In this document: positions 61,680 through 64,000 of the stretch, piece by piece
Position numbering within the stretch: position 1 is the first letter of the stretch
How the letters are laid out: each line of letters opens with the position of its first letter
Source: Paenibacillus sp. G2S3
GTDB lineage: Bacteria; Bacillota; Bacilli; Paenibacillales; Paenibacillaceae
Direction of reading: 5' to 3'
NCBI RefSeq assembly: GCF_030123105.1
Contig: NZ_CP126095.1
Location: 4,588,001-4,652,000, forward strand
Length of the DNA stretch: 64,000 bases
Notes under the pieces: model-generated
The model's input: the letters and a program-made list of their open reading frames with translations, nothing else
What the model was told of the DNA's origin: nothing
The model's database searches: none
Translations under genes and position numbers: made by a program

Positions 61680-62048
61680 CTACCACAGCTCATCTTCTTC
61701 CCCACGCCGCGCAGCTTCAAGCTTACGGCGTACAGCAGCCTTAAGTGGATCTTCTGGTACCTGAACGGTCACATCGCTCCATACGGCAGTCTGACAGGCC
61801 AGACGCACTCCCTCTTCTAACACAGTTCCAAGCTTACGACGTTCAATATCCCCTGGAGGTCTCACTGCTGTGGCCTCTTCATTCGCAATTTTAACCTTGC
61901 ACATCAGACAGCCTGCTTTGCCTCCACAGCGAGTGGTGATCGTTACTCCGGCTCTACGAGCTGCCTCCAGTAACGAGATACCGCGATTCACCACAGCTTT
62001 TCGACCTTCAGGTTGAAACATAACGGTGACGCTATTTTGCGATTTCAT
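61680..62048 (-). CDS. [2Fe-2S] ferredoxin
   Basis: 122 residues. The plant-type ferredoxin motif CGGKAGCLMC (C-x5-C-x2-C, about 38-47) and the fourth cysteine in VRLACQTAV (near 82) are present, so a [2Fe-2S] cluster is expected. The C-terminal tail (about 100-122) is charged. The start at 62048 follows AAGGAAGG. It lies between a small membrane gene and the YphF-like lipoprotein. B. subtilis has no ferredoxin at this place. Redox partner unknown. Confidence 0.88.
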   Translation of the reverse strand: MKSQNSVTVMFQPEGRKAVVNRGISLLEAARRAGVTITTRCGGKAGCLMCKVKIANEEATAVRPPGDIERRKLGTVLEEGVRLACQTAVWSDVTVQVPEDPLKAAVRRKLEAARRGEEDELW

Positions 62049-62082
62049 GATGTTACTTCCTTCCTTAACGCTGTGTAACTGC

Positions 62083-62277
62083 TTACATAATCGAAACAAC
62101 GCCGCCCAATAGGCCCACTAACATAATGACAAACGCAAGGATAGATAGCAGTGCTTTAAGCAGTCCCTTTGTTTTGCTCCGAGCAAAAGTTATTAGAAAT
62201 ACAGACAGCCCCATAATCAGCATTGCAATCAGGGACAACCACATTTTTGTCATCGGATCCAAGGTCAAAGCCCCCAT
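62083..62277 (-). CDS. Small two-helix membrane protein (YphE/DUF2768-like)
   Basis: 64 residues with two membrane helices: MWLSLIAMLIMGLSVFLITF (12-31) and ALLSILAFVIMLVGLLGGVV (42-61), joined by a basic loop RSKTKG. The pattern and position match B. subtilis YphE beside gpsA. The start is uncertain: ATG at 62277 or the later ATG at 62253 (MTKMWLSL). Neither has a strong ribosome binding site. Confidence 0.65.
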   Translation of the reverse strand: MGALTLDPMTKMWLSLIAMLIMGLSVFLITFARSKTKGLLKALLSILAFVIMLVGLLGGVVSIM

Positions 62278-62397
62278 TCGCCTGTAATATATTAGGGACT
62301 ATTATATCATGACCTTATCCTATTCTGTAAAAAAACATCATTTTTTATATATTATTATTTAGATAATTCAGCTTGTGAAAGTTTTCCATGTCATACA

Positions 62398-62452
62398 AAA
62401 AAAGAGCAAAAGATAACGAAATCTCTATGGATTCCGATTCTTTTGCTCACCC
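62398..62452 (-). terminator. Rho-independent terminator after spoVIF
   Basis: GAGCAAAAGA and TCTTTTGCTC close a long hairpin with further pairing inside (AATCGGAATC/GATTTCGTT), followed by TTTTTTTG on the minus strand. Confidence 0.85.
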
Positions 62453-62461
62453 AACTTAAAG

Positions 62462-62737
62462 CTATTTTTTAAGCATCATTTTCATTAAAGACTCCATTGT
62501 GCCGGAACCTGCGCCGCCTTTTTTGACGGCATTGATAATTTCCTGCACAGTAGCTTCACTGACCGGCACTTTCGCCATCGATGACACCTGCTTAATTAAC
62601 TGGCGGAGCTGGGCTTCATTCTGCGTAGTTCCTGGCTTGACCGTACTGGCTAGCTTTTTGACGGCACTTTCCGTAATGTTCTTGCCCGCCTTTTTGTTAA
62701 TGGCGTTCAATGCATCCTTGGAAAAATCTCTGCTCAC
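62462..62737 (-). CDS. spoVIF: Stage VI sporulation protein F
   Basis: 91 residues. MSRDFSKDALNAINKKAGKN, then AVKKLASTVKPGTTQNEAQL and IINAVKKGG are typical of the SpoVIF family, needed for spore coat assembly in B. subtilis, where the gene is elsewhere. Helical and basic, with a Gly/Ser-rich end and MKMMLKK tail. The ATG follows GGAGGGATG. A terminator follows. Confidence 0.82.
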   Translation of the reverse strand: MSRDFSKDALNAINKKAGKNITESAVKKLASTVKPGTTQNEAQLRQLIKQVSSMAKVPVSEATVQEIINAVKKGGAGSGTMESLMKMMLKK

Positions 62738-62803
62738 TTTTCATCCCTCCTCCGTCAATCCCCAATACAACATATGAGAATTGGCAGAAAAAGGTGAACA
62801 GGA

Positions 62804-63847
62804 TCAGGAATGCCACTGCTCCCAAGTTTCCTGAGATATCGCCTCAAGCTCAGGCTTACGATCGCGACCCATCAAAGCTTCAACTGCACTACGTGGGCTT
62901 CTTCCTTGAAAAAGGACATGATAAATTTGATCCGTAATGGGCATCTGAACACCTAGTTTAATGGAAATAGCATAAGCCGCCTCCGTTGTACGAATGCCTT
63001 CGACAACCATTCCCATCGACTTCAGCACCTCATCCAGTGGCTTCCCTTGCCCGAGCATGAACCCTGCGCGCCAGTTACGGCTGTGCTGGCTGGTAGCAGT
63101 CACTACAAGATCGCCAATGCCTGCAAGCCCTGCAAAGGTCAAAGGATTCGCTCCAAGCTCGACTCCCACCCGAGAAATCTCGGCCAGTCCACGTGTCAGA
63201 AGCGCCGCCTTAGCGTTATCCCCGAACCCAAGACCATCGGATAGACCTGCACCGAGTGCAATAATATTCTTTAATGCACCAGCAAGCTCTACCCCTACCT
63301 GATCGCGGTTCGTGTATACACGAAAATCGTTGTTAATGAACAATTCCTGTGCTTCAGCGGTACGCTTATCATCAGGTGAAGCCACAACAACCGTAGTAGG
63401 ACACAGGCGCACTACTTCCTCGGCATGACTCGGTCCGGAGAGAACGACAATCTGCCCTTCGTCACAGCCGAGTTCCTCCGCAATAACGATGGACATCCGT
63501 TTCTTGCTTTCAGTCTCAAAGCCCTTCGTAGCATGAACGCATAGCATTTCATCCTTCCAGAACGGCTTCAGACTGCGAGCAACCTGCCGCATACCTGAAG
63601 ATGGGGCAACAATAACAACCGCTTTAGAACCGGAAACTGCTGTCTCCATATCGGTGGTTGCAATGATATTTGCGGGCAGAGAAATTCCCGGTAAATACTT
63701 ATTATTGATATGAGAGCCATTGATCTCGGCAGCTTGATCAGAGTTACGTGTCCACAGATAAACTTCCGAGTGATTAGCAGCCAGCACACTCGCTAGCGCA
63801 GTTCCCCAGCTCCCCGCTACTAGTACGGTTACTTTATCAGACAACAC
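62804..63847 (-). CDS. gpsA: Glycerol-3-phosphate dehydrogenase [NAD(P)+]
   Basis: 347 residues. Makes glycerol-3-phosphate for phospholipids. The nucleotide-binding loop reads VLVAGSWGTALASVLA (8-23). The first glycine of the usual GAGSWG is valine here. VHATKGFE, SGPSHAEEV, the catalytic LAGALKNIIALGAGLSDGLG (abridged GALKNIIALG) with Lys, and RSAVEALMGRD near the end are conserved. The start is GTG at 63847, behind AAAGGAGGG, and overlaps plsY by eleven bases. Confidence 0.95.
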   Translation of the reverse strand: MLSDKVTVLVAGSWGTALASVLAANHSEVYLWTRNSDQAAEINGSHINNKYLPGISLPANIIATTDMETAVSGSKAVVIVAPSSGMRQVARSLKPFWKDEMLCVHATKGFETESKKRMSIVIAEELGCDEGQIVVLSGPSHAEEVVRLCPTTVVVASPDDKRTAEAQELFINNDFRVYTNRDQVGVELAGALKNIIALGAGLSDGLGFGDNAKAALLTRGLAEISRVGVELGANPLTFAGLAGIGDLVVTATSQHSRNWRAGFMLGQGKPLDEVLKSMGMVVEGIRTTEAAYAISIKLGVQMPITDQIYHVLFQGRSPRSAVEALMGRDRKPELEAISQETWEQWHS

Positions 63848-64000
63848 GATTCCCTCCTTTTACTTTTGAGCCTATCTTGTTCTCACGGCCCTCTACAATC
63901 TTAACAATATTCGTCCGGTGCCGCCAGAAGGCAAAAACCGCGATGATAATACTGGTCCAGAGCACAGGCTGTGTAAATCCTGTCAACAATAAAAAAACTG
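63837..64000 (-). CDS. plsY: Glycerol-3-phosphate acyltransferase PlsY (C-terminal part only)
   Basis: The last 53 residues of a membrane protein that starts beyond the right edge. It reads FLLLTGFTQPVLWTSIIIAV (last helix), then FAFWRHRTNIVKIVEGRENK and a short basic tail. The RHRxNI-x5-G-x-E-x-K pattern after the final helix is typical of PlsY. It is next to gpsA, whose product is its substrate. The stop codon lies inside the start of gpsA. Confidence 0.8.
   Translation of the reverse strand, partial: VFLLLTGFTQPVLWTSIIIAVFAFWRHRTNIVKIVEGRENKIGSKVKGGNRVV

Overview
The window is a chromosomal segment of a low-to-moderate GC, endospore-forming member of the Bacillales, most likely Paenibacillus or a close relative. 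Gene order follows the Bacillus subtilis gpsA-yphEF-spoIVA-hbs-mtrB-hep-ndk-cheR-aro-trp-his-tyr-ypi-qcr-ypj-dapB-mgsA-bsh-cca-birA-pan-dinG-tseB-asnS-dnaD region. It departs in Paenibacillus-like ways: futalosine-type menaquinone genes lie inside the hep cluster, folE/mtrA is missing between hbs and mtrB, and ackA and hbd sit next to asnS. Sporulation genes (spoIVA, spoVIF, ypjB, yphF), bacillithiol genes (bshA, bshB1) and a TRAP regulator fit a spore-forming Firmicute. No rRNA, tRNA, prophage or CRISPR array was seen. Almost all genes are on the minus strand, so transcription runs from high to low coordinates.

Layout from the right: plsY (partial), gpsA, spoVIF, a small membrane protein, a ferredoxin, a YphF-like lipoprotein, a serine hydrolase with a broken signal peptide, spoIVA, hbs, mtrB (TRAP), and an overlapping block hepS-menG-ubiA-ubiX-mqnA-hepT for the menaquinone side chain and head group. 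Then come ndk, cheR, aroC-aroB-aroH, trpEDCFBA, hisC and tyrA. The trp leader carries an array of TRAP triplets with 5-nt periodicity, and mtrB itself lies 10 kb upstream. From about 30 to 36.5 kb is a less conserved island: an MFS transporter, an XRE-cupin regulator, a candidate CcpA-controlled small RNA, an ECF sigma/anti-sigma pair, a histidine phosphatase, an unknown protein, an IDEAL-domain protein and a group IIC intron placed exactly behind a terminator.

Further left are ypiF, qcrABC (menaquinol:cytochrome c reductase), ypjA, ypjB, a YitT-family gene on the plus strand, then ypjD-TPR-dapB-mgsA-bshB1-bshA-cca-birA as one long operon, and panBCD behind a structured leader. The left end has a TPR protein, dinG, rex-mtaD, tseB, a short FtsH-type protease coupled to a membrane-anchored partner, and hbd-ackA-asnS-dnaD, ending at the start of another ECF sigma gene with an apparent ATT start codon.

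The observations most worth a second look are the candidate small RNA with a perfect cre site inside its promoter (34055-34182), the chain of perfect inverted repeats inside cca (17059-17544), the unusual spacing of the trp leader, the group IIC intron behind a terminator, the split FtsH-like module with repeated TGATATACTA boxes, and the 7-A tract that puts the serine hydrolase signal peptide out of frame.
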